The notes below the pieces were generated by a model, which did no database searches, was not told the DNA's origin, and saw nothing but the letters and a program-made list of their open reading frames with translations. Made by a program: the position numbers and the translations under genes. A DNA stretch of 64,000 nt from Pseudophaeobacter sp. EL27 (lineage in GTDB: Bacteria; Pseudomonadota; Alphaproteobacteria; Rhodobacterales; Rhodobacteraceae). This document shows, piece after piece, positions 43,003 through 52,195 of the stretch. The stretch spans positions 62,001 to 126,000 of the forward strand of contig NZ_OMPQ01000013.1 of assembly GCF_900313025.1 (NCBI RefSeq), given 5' to 3'. Position 1 is the stretch's first letter, and each line of letters begins with the position of its first letter.

Positions 43003-44301
43003 TCAAAACTCTTCCTTCAAGATTGAGGGTTCACGGCGCGCTTCGCAGGTTTGACGCGGACAGATCCGACAACTGCTGCCGACCGGATGCGCCTGCGCTG
43101 GCACATCGCTTTGCGGCAGAATCAGCATCACCGCATGATAAAGCGGGTCACGTTCAAAGGAGCTGGGGCCGTGGTTCCAGGCCACAGCCAGGCATTCAAA
43201 ACCCAGGGCGCTGCGCCCCTGTTGCACCACATTGCGCCGCAGGGGCACATCGGGGCGTTGTAATGCGGTATAAATCGGCCACAGCGGACAGGACGCGCCA
43301 AAGCGCGGCAGGGCAAAACCGGCCACTGGTTTACGAAACAGGATCGACCCCGAAGCATCACAAACCACCAGCCCGGCATCCTGCCCCAGCACATCAACCG
43401 GCAGAACTCCCAGTCGGCGCAGGACCACCGGCAGAGCGACGTTAAACCGCAGCGCCAGTGCCGATGGGTCCAACCCCTGGGACTGTATACTCTGCGCCAC
43501 TTCCTTGAGCGGCATCAGTTCTGCGTCGCTTTGATATTGTTCCAATGCGCCCCGGGCAATCATCCGGGCCGAGTCACTGACCAGCTCCGGCGCTGCCGCA
43601 ACCAGCTCTTTAGGGGAACTCTGCCCCTGCTCCAGATCTGGAAAGTGATAACTGTGGGACAGAAAAAACTCCTCGGCCTCTTCCTGCGGCACACCGCGAC
43701 GCTCCGCGCTGCTGTCGCTTTCATCGAGAAAATTCACCAATGCCCGGCTGCTTTCGGCCAGGCGTCGGGAGTCCTCGTTAAGGTTATTATGAAAACGATC
43801 ACGCCATTCCTGCTCCAACTCCCCGGTTTCCGCCAGAATTGAGGCAGTCGAGCGGATCGCGGCCGCCGTCGACAGCACCTCATGCAACGACGCCGCCAGA
43901 TGCGGATCATGGGTCAGACGATCCGACAGTGTCTCAACGGTGCGTTCCAACCTGGAAATGCGCTGGTGATTGCTGGCCAGAACCTCGGCCCAGCCAGGGA
44001 AACGACCGGCAAACTCATCAGTACGGTCCAGCTCCGCCACTTTCGGGCCAGCATCCGCTGCGGCCTCCCGCAGAGCGGCAATCAGTGCCGCCTCGGCACC
44101 TTCGGTCAGCATCGAGGGTTCAACCCCCAGAACCTGTGCCAGATCCACCAGAAGTTTACCGCCGATTCTGCGGCGGTTGTGCTCAATAAGATTGAGGTAA
44201 GAGGCCGAGATTCCGGCCTTGCGCGCCAGCTCTGCCTGTCGAATACCAAGCATCAAACGCCGTTCCCGAATACGGCTGCCTGTCAACGTGTCGCGCGCCA
44301 T
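43003..44301 (-). CDS. XRE-family regulator of the ScfR/RamB group (short-chain acyl regulator)
   Basis: 432 residues from ATG 44301, preceded by GGAGGC. The N-terminal HTH is IRERRLMLGIRQAELARKAG, then ISASYLNLIEHNRRRIGGKL. A middle region has an IrrE/ImmA-like fold (LALRFNVALPVVLRRLGVLP). The C-terminal domain carries CRICPRQTCEARREPS, the cysteine motif of ScfR-type proteins that control acetate, propionate or isocitrate lyase genes. Family ligands are acyl-CoA-linked; the targets here are not known, but repeats upstream suggest autoregulation. Confidence 0.92.
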   Translation of the reverse strand: MARDTLTGSRIRERRLMLGIRQAELARKAGISASYLNLIEHNRRRIGGKLLVDLAQVLGVEPSMLTEGAEAALIAALREAAADAGPKVAELDRTDEFAGRFPGWAEVLASNHQRISRLERTVETLSDRLTHDPHLAASLHEVLSTAAAIRSTASILAETGELEQEWRDRFHNNLNEDSRRLAESSRALVNFLDESDSSAERRGVPQEEAEEFFLSHSYHFPDLEQGQSSPKELVAAAPELVSDSARMIARGALEQYQSDAELMPLKEVAQSIQSQGLDPSALALRFNVALPVVLRRLGVLPVDVLGQDAGLVVCDASGSILFRKPVAGFALPRFGASCPLWPIYTALQRPDVPLRRNVVQQGRSALGFECLAVAWNHGPSSFERDPLYHAVMLILPQSDVPAQAHPVGSSCRICPRQTCEARREPSILKEEF

Positions 44302-44363
44302 GAGTTGCCTCCCTGTCAAAACCCCACCTTTTCAACGGCTTTCTGCATTGCAACATAACAAAA

Positions 44364-44406
44364 TTTACAGAATACCGGTGAATACTGTGCATTTGTTTAC
44401 AGAATA
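44364..44406. promoter_or_regulatory. direct repeats upstream of the ScfR-type gene
   Basis: TTTACAGAATA occurs at 44364-44374 and again at 44396-44406, exactly 32 bases (three helical turns) apart, 63-105 bases before the regulator start and on the same side as the ABC operon promoter. Confidence 0.6.
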
Positions 44407-44534
44407 GATGATCAATTCAAGGGTTTTATTGCGCAATTTTACAAGTCCCTCCCATACTGATTTTGCACAAAACGTGCAGACGCCCGGGCAGAAGTGAGGA
44501 GCTGTTCAGCGTTTTACACATAAGGGAGGATTTT

Positions 44535-45881
44535 ATGTCCAAGTCAGCATTCTCGCGTCGCGGGGTCCTGAAGTCAGGTGCTCTCGCAGGCACTGGCCTT
44601 GCGCTTCCAACAATTTTCACCGCGTCTTCCGCAGCCGCGTTCACCAATGACCCAACCGGTAGCTCGGTCACCTTGGGTTTCAACGTTCCACAGACCGGCC
44701 CCTATGCCGATGAGGGCGCCGACGAACTGCGCGCCTATCAGCTGGCCGTTGAGCACCTGAACGGTGGCGGCGACGGCGGCATGATGAACACCTTCTCGTC
44801 CAAAGAGTTGCAGGGCAACGGCATCCTGGGCAAAGAAGTCAAATTCGTCACCGGTGACACCCAGACAAAATCTGATGCGGCCCGTGCTTCGGCCAAGTCG
44901 ATGATCGAAAAAGACGGCGCCGTCATGATCACCGGTGGCTCCTCCTCCGGTGTGGCCATTGCTGTTCAGGGTCTGTGCCAGGAAGCTGGCGTGATCTTCA
45001 TGGCGGGTCTGACCCACTCCAACGACACCACCGGTAAAGACAAGAAAGCCAATGGCTTCCGTCACTTCTTTAACGGTTACATGTCCGGTGCGGCGCTGGC
45101 GCCAGTGCTCAAGAACCTCTATGGCACTGACCGGAACGCCTATCACCTGACCGCCGACTACACCTGGGGCTGGACGCAGGAAGAATCCATCGCGGCCGCC
45201 ACCGAAGCGCTCGGCTGGAACACCGTGGAAAAAGTGCGCACGCCACTGGCTGCCACTGACTTCTCTTCCTACATTGCCCCTGTTCTGAACTCCGGTGCGG
45301 ACGTGCTGGTTCTGAACCACTACGGCGGCAACATGGTGAACTCGCTGACCAACGCGGTTCAGTTTGGCCTGCGTGAGAAGGTCGTGAATGGCAAGAACTT
45401 CGAAATCGTAGTTCCGCTCTATTCGCGCCTGATGGCCAAGGGTGCGGGTGCCAACGTTAAGGGCATCCACGGGTCCACCAACTGGCACTGGTCCCTGCAG
45501 GACGAAGGCAGCCAGGCCTTTGTACGGTCCTTCGGCACCAAATACGGCTTCCCGCCCAGCCAGGCGGCGCACACCGTTTACTGCCAGACCCTGCTCTATG
45601 CAGATGCGGTTCAGCGCGCGGGTTCCTTCAACCCATGTGCCGTGGTCGAAGCTCTGGAAGATTATGAGTTCGACGGTCTGGGCAACGGTAAGACACTGTA
45701 CCGTGGTGAAGATCACCAGTGCTTCAAAGACGTTCTGGTCGTACGTGGGAAAGAAAACCCCACCTCCGAGTTTGACCTTCTTGAAGTTGTCGAAGTCACA
45801 CCTGCTGCACAGGTTACCTACCCTGCGGACCACCCAATGTTTGCCGGTGGTGCATTGGGCAGCTGTAACTCGGGCGCCTAA
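44535..45881 (+). CDS. ABC transporter substrate-binding protein, branched-chain amino-acid/amide type
   Basis: 448 residues from ATG 44535 with GGGAGGA upstream. A Tat-like signal (SRRGVLKSGALAGTGLALP) directs it to the periplasm. The Leu/Ile/Val-type binding fold is shown by TLGFNVPQTGPYADEGADE, GAVMITGGSSSGVAIAVQGL and GAALAPVLKNLYG then AYHLTADYTWGWTQE. Ligand is not readable; family members bind amino acids, amides, urea or aromatic acids. It opens a five-gene operon. Confidence 0.92.
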   Translation: MSKSAFSRRGVLKSGALAGTGLALPTIFTASSAAAFTNDPTGSSVTLGFNVPQTGPYADEGADELRAYQLAVEHLNGGGDGGMMNTFSSKELQGNGILGKEVKFVTGDTQTKSDAARASAKSMIEKDGAVMITGGSSSGVAIAVQGLCQEAGVIFMAGLTHSNDTTGKDKKANGFRHFFNGYMSGAALAPVLKNLYGTDRNAYHLTADYTWGWTQEESIAAATEALGWNTVEKVRTPLAATDFSSYIAPVLNSGADVLVLNHYGGNMVNSLTNAVQFGLREKVVNGKNFEIVVPLYSRLMAKGAGANVKGIHGSTNWHWSLQDEGSQAFVRSFGTKYGFPPSQAAHTVYCQTLLYADAVQRAGSFNPCAVVEALEDYEFDGLGNGKTLYRGEDHQCFKDVLVVRGKENPTSEFDLLEVVEVTPAAQVTYPADHPMFAGGALGSCNSGA

Positions 45882-46057
45882 GTCAGGTCGTCTCAGCCGG
45901 GCGCTCACAGTCGCGCCCGGCACTTAATCTTTATTCTGACATCCCGGTTTCACCTGCCGCGGCCTTGGCCGTAGAGGCGTGCCGTCAAGACGGGGCATGA
46001 GGCCCTGCGCAGTCGGAATCCACCACTTCCACATCGAAGAACCCAAGGGTGGGGACA

Positions 46058-47080
46058 ATGGACGCAATCCTATTGCAAATTTTAAACGGGCTGGACAAAG
46101 GCTCTGCCTATGCGCTGATTGCGCTAGGCCTGACACTCATTTTTGGCACGCTGGGCGTGGTGAACTTTGCCCATGGTGCATTGTTCATGATCGGCGCCTT
46201 CTGCGCTGTCACCGTGCAGCGCTTGCTGAGCCTCAGCTATGAGGTCGTCGACGAGACCCAAAAGGATTTCCTTGGCAACCCGCTGAAAGTAAAGACATCC
46301 TATGTGGAAAGTTGGTTTGGTCCAGAAATGGGCGGTGCCATAATAGACTGGGCGGTGCCCATCGCGATCATCTTTGCTATTCCTATCATGATCCTCATTG
46401 GATTTGTCATGGAACGCGGGCTGATCAAGCATTTTTACAAGCGTGAGCACGCGGATCAGATCCTGGTGACCTTTGGCCTCGCCATCGTGCTGCAGGAAGT
46501 GATCAAGTACTTCTACGGCGCCAACCCAATTCAAACAGCCTCCCCCGAGGCCTTGAGCGGTGTTGCAAATGTCGGTGCGCTCTTCGGGACGGAGATTTTC
46601 TATCCGGTCTGGCGTATCGTCTACTTCTTCTTCTCGGTTGTCATCATCGGCGGCATCTTCTCCTTCCTGCAGTTCACCACCTTTGGCATGGTTGTGCGCG
46701 CTGGTATGGCAGATCGTGAAACCGTGGGCCTGCTGGGCATCAATATCGACCGCCGCTTTACCATCATGTTTGGGATTGCTGCCGCTGTCGCGGGGCTTGC
46801 CGGGGTGATGTATACGCCGATCAACTCCCCCAACTACCACATGGGCATGGACTTTCTGGTGCTGAGCTTTGTGGTTGTGGTTGTGGGCGGCATGGGCTCC
46901 CTGCCCGGCGCCGTTCTCGCGGGTTTCATGCTGGGTATTCTTGAGGCCTTTGCCTCGATGAACGAAGTCAAATCTATCCTTCCCGGTATCGACCAAATCA
47001 TCATCTACGTCGTTGCGATCATCATTCTGCTCACCCGTCCGCGGGGTCTGATGGGCCGCAAAGGTGTGATGGAGGAATAA
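46058..47080 (+). CDS. ABC transporter permease, LivH type
   Basis: 340 residues from ATG 46058, with AAGGGTGGGG upstream (a GTG nine bases earlier overlaps that site). LNGLDKGSAYALIALGLTLI and LGVVNFAHGALFMIGAFCAV open the LivH fold; the C-terminal FVVVVVGGMGSLPGAVLAGF is the usual end. A ~35-residue polar insertion (EVVDETQKDFLGNPLKVKTS) is unusual for LivH. It pairs with the LivM-type permease (3-base gap). Confidence 0.93.
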   Translation: MDAILLQILNGLDKGSAYALIALGLTLIFGTLGVVNFAHGALFMIGAFCAVTVQRLLSLSYEVVDETQKDFLGNPLKVKTSYVESWFGPEMGGAIIDWAVPIAIIFAIPIMILIGFVMERGLIKHFYKREHADQILVTFGLAIVLQEVIKYFYGANPIQTASPEALSGVANVGALFGTEIFYPVWRIVYFFFSVVIIGGIFSFLQFTTFGMVVRAGMADRETVGLLGINIDRRFTIMFGIAAAVAGLAGVMYTPINSPNYHMGMDFLVLSFVVVVVGGMGSLPGAVLAGFMLGILEAFASMNEVKSILPGIDQIIIYVVAIIILLTRPRGLMGRKGVMEE

Positions 47081-47083
47081 CAC

Positions 47084-48286
47084 ATGTTCGGACTTGATAA
47101 TAAAGACACTCGGATGCTCTTGGTCGTCGCTGTACTGACGCTCTGCGCACCCTTCATCCTCAATCCTTTCCCCACCGACAGCGCCATGGCGCAGTTCAAT
47201 GCGGGCTACCCGGATTTGATGCAACGCTTTGTGATCTTTGGCATCTTTGCCATCGGTTTCAATATCCTCTTTGGCCTCACCGGCTATCTCTCCTTTGGTC
47301 ACGCGGCCTTTCTGGGTGTCGGTTCCTACTCCGCCGTCTGGATGTTCAAACTGCTGAGCATGAACGTGGTGCCTGCCATCCTGCTCTCGGTGGTGATCTC
47401 AGGCCTGTTTGCGCTGCTCATCGGCTTTGTCTCTCTACGTCGCTCAGGCATCTACTTCTCAATCCTGACGCTGGCTTTTGCGCAGATGTCGTTCAACCTC
47501 GCTTACTCAGTCCTGACCCCGATCACCAATGGGGAAACCGGTCTGCAGCTGACCCTGGACGATCCCCGTATCCTGGGTGTCTCGGCTACCGCTGACGGCT
47601 CGATCCCGGTGACCAGCCTGTTTGGTCTGGAGATGCGCTCAACCTTTGAGATGGCTGTTGGCCCCTGGGCCTTCCAGTTCAACGCTGGGTACTATCTCTG
47701 TGCGCTGATCCTGCTGGCGGCCTTCTACCTGTCGATCCGGATCTTCCGCTCGCCCTTTGGCATGATGCTGCGGGCTGTGAAGTCAAACCAGCAGCGGATG
47801 AACTATACCGGCCTCAACACCAAGCCCTACACTCTTGCCGCCTTTGTGATTTCCGGCATGTATGCGGGTCTGGCCGGTGGTCTGATGGCCTCGATGGACC
47901 CCCTTGCAGGCGCCGAGCGTATGCAGTGGACCGCGTCTGGTGAAGTGGTTCTGATGACCATCCTCGGCGGTGCTGGCACCCTGATTGGTCCGGTTCTGGG
48001 CGCAGGCTTCATCAAATACTTCGAGAACATCTTCTCCAAGATCAACGACCATGTTTTGCACGGCTGGTTCAGCTTTATGCCAGATGGGCTCGAGGACTTT
48101 GTGGTCTTCATCATTCACCCCTTCATCGGCAAGGGCTGGCACCTGACCCTGGGAATCCTGTTCATGCTGGTTGTGGTCTTCCTGCCGGGTGGTCTGGTTG
48201 AAGGTGGTCAACGCATCGCCAAATGGGTGAAGGGTCGCAAGAACAAAGACGACTCTACCTCAGCCACGAAAACCCCTGCGGAATAA
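47084..48286 (+). CDS. ABC transporter permease, LivM type
   Basis: 400 residues, ~9 spans: [59 protein letters not shown] and [20 protein letters not shown] are LivM signatures. A polar C-terminal tail ([14 protein letters not shown]) faces the cytoplasm. It forms the channel with the LivH-type subunit; the ATPase genes follow. Confidence 0.93.
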   Translation: MFGLDNKDTRMLLVVAVLTLCAPFILNPFPTDSAMAQFNAGYPDLMQRFVIFGIFAIGFNILFGLTGYLSFGHAAFLGVGSYSAVWMFKLLSMNVVPAILLSVVISGLFALLIGFVSLRRSGIYFSILTLAFAQMSFNLAYSVLTPITNGETGLQLTLDDPRILGVSATADGSIPVTSLFGLEMRSTFEMAVGPWAFQFNAGYYLCALILLAAFYLSIRIFRSPFGMMLRAVKSNQQRMNYTGLNTKPYTLAAFVISGMYAGLAGGLMASMDPLAGAERMQWTASGEVVLMTILGGAGTLIGPVLGAGFIKYFENIFSKINDHVLHGWFSFMPDGLEDFVVFIIHPFIGKGWHLTLGILFMLVVVFLPGGLVEGGQRIAKWVKGRKNKDDSTSATKTPAE

Positions 48287-48298
48287 GGAGACGGATTG

Positions 48299-49054
48299 AT
48301 GGGTATTCTTGAAGTCAAAAACGTAGGCAAACGCTTTGGTGGTCTACAGGCGCTGGGAGATGTTAATCTCAGCGTCAAGGAAAACACCGTCCACGCCATT
48401 ATCGGACCCAATGGCGCGGGCAAATCGACCCTGTTGAATTGCCTGGTGGGCAAGCTGATCCCCGACACCGGATCGGTGATGTTTGACGGTCAATCAGTGC
48501 TGGGGCGCAAACCCTTTGAGATCAACCAGATGGGCATCAGCCGCGTGTTCCAAACGCCCGAGATCTTTGGCGATCTCTCGGTTTTGGAAAACATGCTGAT
48601 CCCCTGCTTTGCCAAACGGGATGGCGCGTTCTCCTTGAATGCGATCACCTCGGTGCCCAGCGAAAAAGACGTGCTGGAAAAGGCCGAAGCCATGCTGGAA
48701 GAGATGAACATGGCGGACAAGCGGCATATGCACGCGGCCTCGATGTCGCGCGGGGATAAACGCCGCCTTGAGATCGGCATGTGCCTGTCGCAGGAACCGC
48801 GTCTGCTTTTGTTGGATGAACCCACCGCCGGTATGGCGCGGGCCGATACCAACAACACCATTGATCTGCTGAAAGAGATCAAGGAGCAGCGCGACATCAC
48901 CATCGCCATCATCGAGCACGACATGCATGTGGTGTTCTCGCTGGCGGATCGGATCACAGTTCTGGCCCAGGGCACGCCTCTGGTCGAGGATGATCCGCAG
49001 AACATCCGTGGCAACCCCAAAGTGCGCGAAGCCTATCTCGGCGAGTCGGCGTAA
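48299..49054 (+). CDS. ABC transporter ATP-binding protein, LivG type
   Basis: 251 residues from ATG 48299, with AAGGAG about 10 bases before it. Walker A IIGPNGAGKSTLLNCLVG, Q-loop GISRVFQTPEIFGDLS, signature SMSRGDKRRLEIGM (a variant of LSGG), Walker B PRLLLLDEPTAGMARADT and the switch His IAIIEHDMHVVFSLAD. It energises import together with the LivF-type ATPase. The SRGDKR signature in place of LSGGQ is a point of note. Confidence 0.93.
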   Translation: MGILEVKNVGKRFGGLQALGDVNLSVKENTVHAIIGPNGAGKSTLLNCLVGKLIPDTGSVMFDGQSVLGRKPFEINQMGISRVFQTPEIFGDLSVLENMLIPCFAKRDGAFSLNAITSVPSEKDVLEKAEAMLEEMNMADKRHMHAASMSRGDKRRLEIGMCLSQEPRLLLLDEPTAGMARADTNNTIDLLKEIKEQRDITIAIIEHDMHVVFSLADRITVLAQGTPLVEDDPQNIRGNPKVREAYLGESA

Positions 49055-49129
49055 ACGGACATTTCCCGCCCATCCTGACAGGCGACAAACCTGCGTCAGG
49101 ATGGGTCAGGGCAAGAAAGGACAAGACAG

Positions 49130-49885
49130 ATGAACGTCAAACCCGACTTCTCCAAGAACGCCAATCAGGCGACCACTGCGCCGGCCTTTTTGTCGGTCTG
49201 GGACATGCATGCCTATTATGGCGAGAGCTATATTGTGCAGGGCATCAATTTTAACGTCCATGAGGGCGAAATCCTGGCGCTGCTGGGCCGCAACGGCGCG
49301 GGCAAGACCTCGACCCTGCGCTCCATCGCGCGCATCGGCGATCCGCAGGTGACCCAGGGGGAGATCTGGTTGGATCACCAGCCGCTGCACCTGATGGAAA
49401 GCCATGAGGCCGCCACTGCAGGTCTGGGGCTGGTGCCCGAAGACCGCCGTATCATTGCCGGCCTCACAGTTGAGGAAAACCTGCAGCTGGCCCAGATTGC
49501 CCCGCCCATCGGCTGGTCGATTGAGCGCCTGTATGACCTGTTCCCGCGTCTGGGCGAACGTCGCAAGCAAGAGGGCGTGACCCTGTCGGGTGGTGAGCAG
49601 CAGATGCTGGCAATTGCCCGCGCATTGGCCCGCGACATCAAGGTGTTGTTGCTGGATGAACCCTATGAGGGCCTCGCACCGGTGATCGTGGATGAGATCG
49701 AAAAGACCCTCATGCACGTCAAGGAACAGGGCATGACTACCATTCTGGTGGAGCAAAACGCGGTACGGGCGCTGGAACTGGCAGACCGGGCTGTGATCTT
49801 GGACACCGGCGGCATCGTCTTTGACGGCACCGCAGCCGAGGTTCTGGAAAATGCCGAGCTGCGCGCCGAATACCTGGCGATCTGA
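49130..49885 (+). CDS. ABC transporter ATP-binding protein, LivF type
   Basis: 251 residues. After a 20-residue polar leader comes LSVWDMHAYYGESYIVQGIN, Walker A LLGRNGAGKTSTLRSIARI, GLGLVPEDRRIIAGLTVEEN, signature LSGGEQQMLAIARAL, Walker B KVLLLDEPYEGLAPVIVDEI and the switch region TTILVEQNAVRALELAD. It is the last gene of the operon and is followed by a terminator. Confidence 0.94.
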   Translation: MNVKPDFSKNANQATTAPAFLSVWDMHAYYGESYIVQGINFNVHEGEILALLGRNGAGKTSTLRSIARIGDPQVTQGEIWLDHQPLHLMESHEAATAGLGLVPEDRRIIAGLTVEENLQLAQIAPPIGWSIERLYDLFPRLGERRKQEGVTLSGGEQQMLAIARALARDIKVLLLDEPYEGLAPVIVDEIEKTLMHVKEQGMTTILVEQNAVRALELADRAVILDTGGIVFDGTAAEVLENAELRAEYLAI

Positions 49886-49937
49886 TCGTAAGACACTCCC
49901 CGTTGCACGGGCCAAAAGCCTAAAGCAACATCTCCCT

Positions 49938-49971
49938 GACCGGCCTCCCTCTGGGACGCCGGTCTTTTTTC
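49938..49971 (+). terminator. terminator of the five-gene ABC operon
   Basis: GACCGGC pairs with GCCGGTC with inner CTCCC/GGGA pairing, followed by six T. A second GC hairpin at 49993-50015 (GGGGCGGC with GCCGCCCC) lies just beyond and may stop the converging gene on the other strand. Confidence 0.85.
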
Positions 49972-50042
49972 TTGTGCCATTGAACACAACTAGGGGCGGC
50001 CCATTGTGCCGCCCCTTCTTCTTGTCGAGTCTGTATCAAGCG

Positions 50043-50426
50043 TTAGTAGGACAGAACCCCATTCTGGTTGGAAATGCCTTCAACTTCGATTGAGGTCTCA
50101 ATGAACTCGCCACTCCTGGTCCGACAGTTTGCCGTCAGCGTCACGGATCTGAGATCGCTCAACAGCCCGATGTTGCCACAGCTCTGCTGGAACGAGCTTG
50201 GCGCGCCATCATGGGTCAGGACGCCATTCTGATTGGAGATCCCACGGATGACAATGCTGGTTTGGTTGGCCTCGCCATTCGCACGCAGGCAAGTCGCGGT
50301 AATGCCGGCGTCATTGCCCAGATAGGAAAACTGGAAGTTTGAACAGGTGTTCTGAAAGGAGCTCCCGGCCCAAGCGGCTGTGCTCAGAATTGCCGCGGAA
50401 ATGGAAAGTGAACAAAGTAGCTTCAT
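50043..50426 (-). CDS. secreted cyanovirin-N homologue (CVNH-like)
   Basis: 127 residues with a Sec signal (MKLLCSLSISAAILSTAAWA) and two tandem ~50-residue repeats. Repeat 1 reads SSFQNTCSNFQFSYLG, ITATCLRANGEANQTSIV and ISNQNGVLTHDG; repeat 2 reads SSFQQSCGNIGLLSD, LTANCRTRSGEFIETSIE and ISNQNGVLSY. The C-x(n)-L-A-C and SI...N.NG.L pattern is that of the CVNH sugar-binding fold, with the two paired Cys in each repeat. The mature protein is periplasmic or secreted. Function in bacteria is unknown for most CVNH proteins. Confidence 0.8.
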   Translation of the reverse strand: MKLLCSLSISAAILSTAAWAGSSFQNTCSNFQFSYLGNDAGITATCLRANGEANQTSIVIRGISNQNGVLTHDGAPSSFQQSCGNIGLLSDLRSVTLTANCRTRSGEFIETSIEVEGISNQNGVLSY

Positions 50427-50561
50427 GGTAATTCCCCCTAAAGTTAAGTCGCAAAAGATCTGGCGACCGTTTTAGGAGACTAGACACCTTCGGCATTTTT
50501 GCAAGGCAACTCATCCGGGCTGAGCAAAGCAGCCCAGCTGCTACGAGGTTTTGCAACCGCT

Positions 50562-52061
50562 TCACAGCAACCGCGCCCGCAGTTCGGTCTTTAAGACCTT
50601 GCCATAGTTGTTCTTGGGCAGCTCTCCCACCTGGATATAGGCCTTGGGGCATTTGAAACGGGCGATCTGATCACGACACAGCGCGTCCAGCTCGGCCTCA
50701 GATGCCTGCCCAACCACAAAGGCCACCACCTCTTCGCCCCAATCCGAATGGGGACGCCCCACCACAGAGACTTCCTGGACCAGAGGGTGCATCAGCAGCA
50801 CCTCCTCGACCTCGCGCGGGTAGATGTTGGAGCCACCAGAGATAATCAGATCTTTGGAGCGATCCTGCAGGGTCAGATAGCCTGCGGCGTCCAACACCCC
50901 CATGTCGCCAGTCATCAGCCAGCCATCCTTTAGGGTCTGCGCTGTGGCCTGCGGGTTGTTCCAATAGCCCGGCATCACCGCGTCACCGCGCACCATGATC
51001 TCACCCAGTTCTCCCGCTGGCAGGGACTGCCCATCAGAGGCGCCAATCCGCAGCTCAACCCCGCTTTGGGCCCGCCCCACCCCGGCAAGACGCCTCTTCC
51101 AATCAGGATGCGCCCGGTCGCTCACCTCGGAGCGTTTGAGCGCCGTGATCCCCATCGGGCATTCGCCCTGACCATAGATCTGGATGAAGATCGGACCAAA
51201 ATGCGCCTCAGCCTCGATGATATCGGCCAGATACATCGGCCCACCCGCATAAATCACGCTGCGCAATCCTTCGCCCGATCTCCCCTGCGCCTTGGCCACG
51301 GCTGTCATGCGGGTGACCATGGTGGGTGCGGCAAAGATCTGCACCCGGGTAAAATGCGCCGCCAGATCAAAGATCTCCATCTCGTCAAAGCCGCCCGACA
51401 CCGGGCAGACATGGGCGGCACCAACCAGAACATGCAACATGTTATAGAGCCCGGCGCCATGGCTCATCGGGGCCGCATAGAGGATCTGATCCGCCCCGGT
51501 GGCCGCATCCACATCAGAGAAATAGCTCAATGAGACCGCCATCAGCATGCGATGGGTGATCTGTACCCCCTTGGGCTGCCCGGTGGTGCCGGAGGTATAG
51601 AACAGCCAGGCCAGATCCTGTGGATTCCGTTGCATAGGGGCCGCAATGGGGGCCGATGCCAAGGCAGCACGATAGACCTCCGCGCCTGTAGAGGTCACCG
51701 GGGTCGCTACCCCTACTGCAGACAGGGCATCGTCCAGACCGGGGCTGGTAAAGACCATGGCAGCGCCTGCATCCTGCAGGATGAACTGGGCTTCACGGCC
51801 GTGCAGCTTGGCATTGATCGGCACCGCCGCCGCACCTGCATACCAGATGGCATAAAGCGTGATCAGGTAGTCCGGGCAGTTCTTCATGAACAGGGCGATG
51901 CGATCGCCGGGCTCAACCCCCTGGGCCTGCAACCAACCGGCCAGTGCCGCCGCCTTTTGATGAAACCCCAGATAATCCGCGATCAACTCCTGCCCCAGAT
52001 AGAGCGCCGGACGCGCGCCATCAGATTGCGCCTGCCGATGCAGCCATTGCGCGATATTCAT
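50562..52061 (-). CDS. AMP-dependent acyl-CoA synthetase
   Basis: 499 residues of the ANL family. Signatures: GDRIALFMKNCPDYLITLYA, WLFYTSGTTGQPKGVQITHR (AMP loop), YGQGECPMGITALK (A5 region), MTGDMGVLDAAGYLTLQDRS, DLIISGGSNIYPREVEEVLL, and PKAYIQVGELPKNNYGKVLK with the catalytic Lys. It activates a carboxylic acid to its CoA ester; the acid is unknown. The closing NNYGK is typical of medium-chain or aromatic acyl-CoA ligases. It faces away from the PAS-LuxR gene, its probable regulator. Confidence 0.9.
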   Translation of the reverse strand: MNIAQWLHRQAQSDGARPALYLGQELIADYLGFHQKAAALAGWLQAQGVEPGDRIALFMKNCPDYLITLYAIWYAGAAAVPINAKLHGREAQFILQDAGAAMVFTSPGLDDALSAVGVATPVTSTGAEVYRAALASAPIAAPMQRNPQDLAWLFYTSGTTGQPKGVQITHRMLMAVSLSYFSDVDAATGADQILYAAPMSHGAGLYNMLHVLVGAAHVCPVSGGFDEMEIFDLAAHFTRVQIFAAPTMVTRMTAVAKAQGRSGEGLRSVIYAGGPMYLADIIEAEAHFGPIFIQIYGQGECPMGITALKRSEVSDRAHPDWKRRLAGVGRAQSGVELRIGASDGQSLPAGELGEIMVRGDAVMPGYWNNPQATAQTLKDGWLMTGDMGVLDAAGYLTLQDRSKDLIISGGSNIYPREVEEVLLMHPLVQEVSVVGRPHSDWGEEVVAFVVGQASEAELDALCRDQIARFKCPKAYIQVGELPKNNYGKVLKTELRARLL

Positions 52062-52195
52062 CGCCTGATCTCCTCCTGAATTGCGGGCTCTTTTACTCCC
52101 TCCCCGGAGTGTTGCGACAAAGAGCCTGTCAAAAACACCCTTCCATGGTGCAGCTTTCCCTTCAATTCCGCAAAAATACCCGGTTAATAGGAGCC

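Noticed and set aside
43051-44200. Several + strand frames opposite the ScfR-type gene
   Set aside because: All antisense to a protein with a clear HTH and cysteine motif.
44574-45923. 449-codon - strand frame opposite the ABC binding protein
   Set aside because: Antisense shadow; the + strand product has a signal peptide and binding-protein fold.
46124-47302. 392-codon - strand frame opposite the LivH-type permease
   Set aside because: Asp/His-rich antisense of membrane-span codons; not a real gene.
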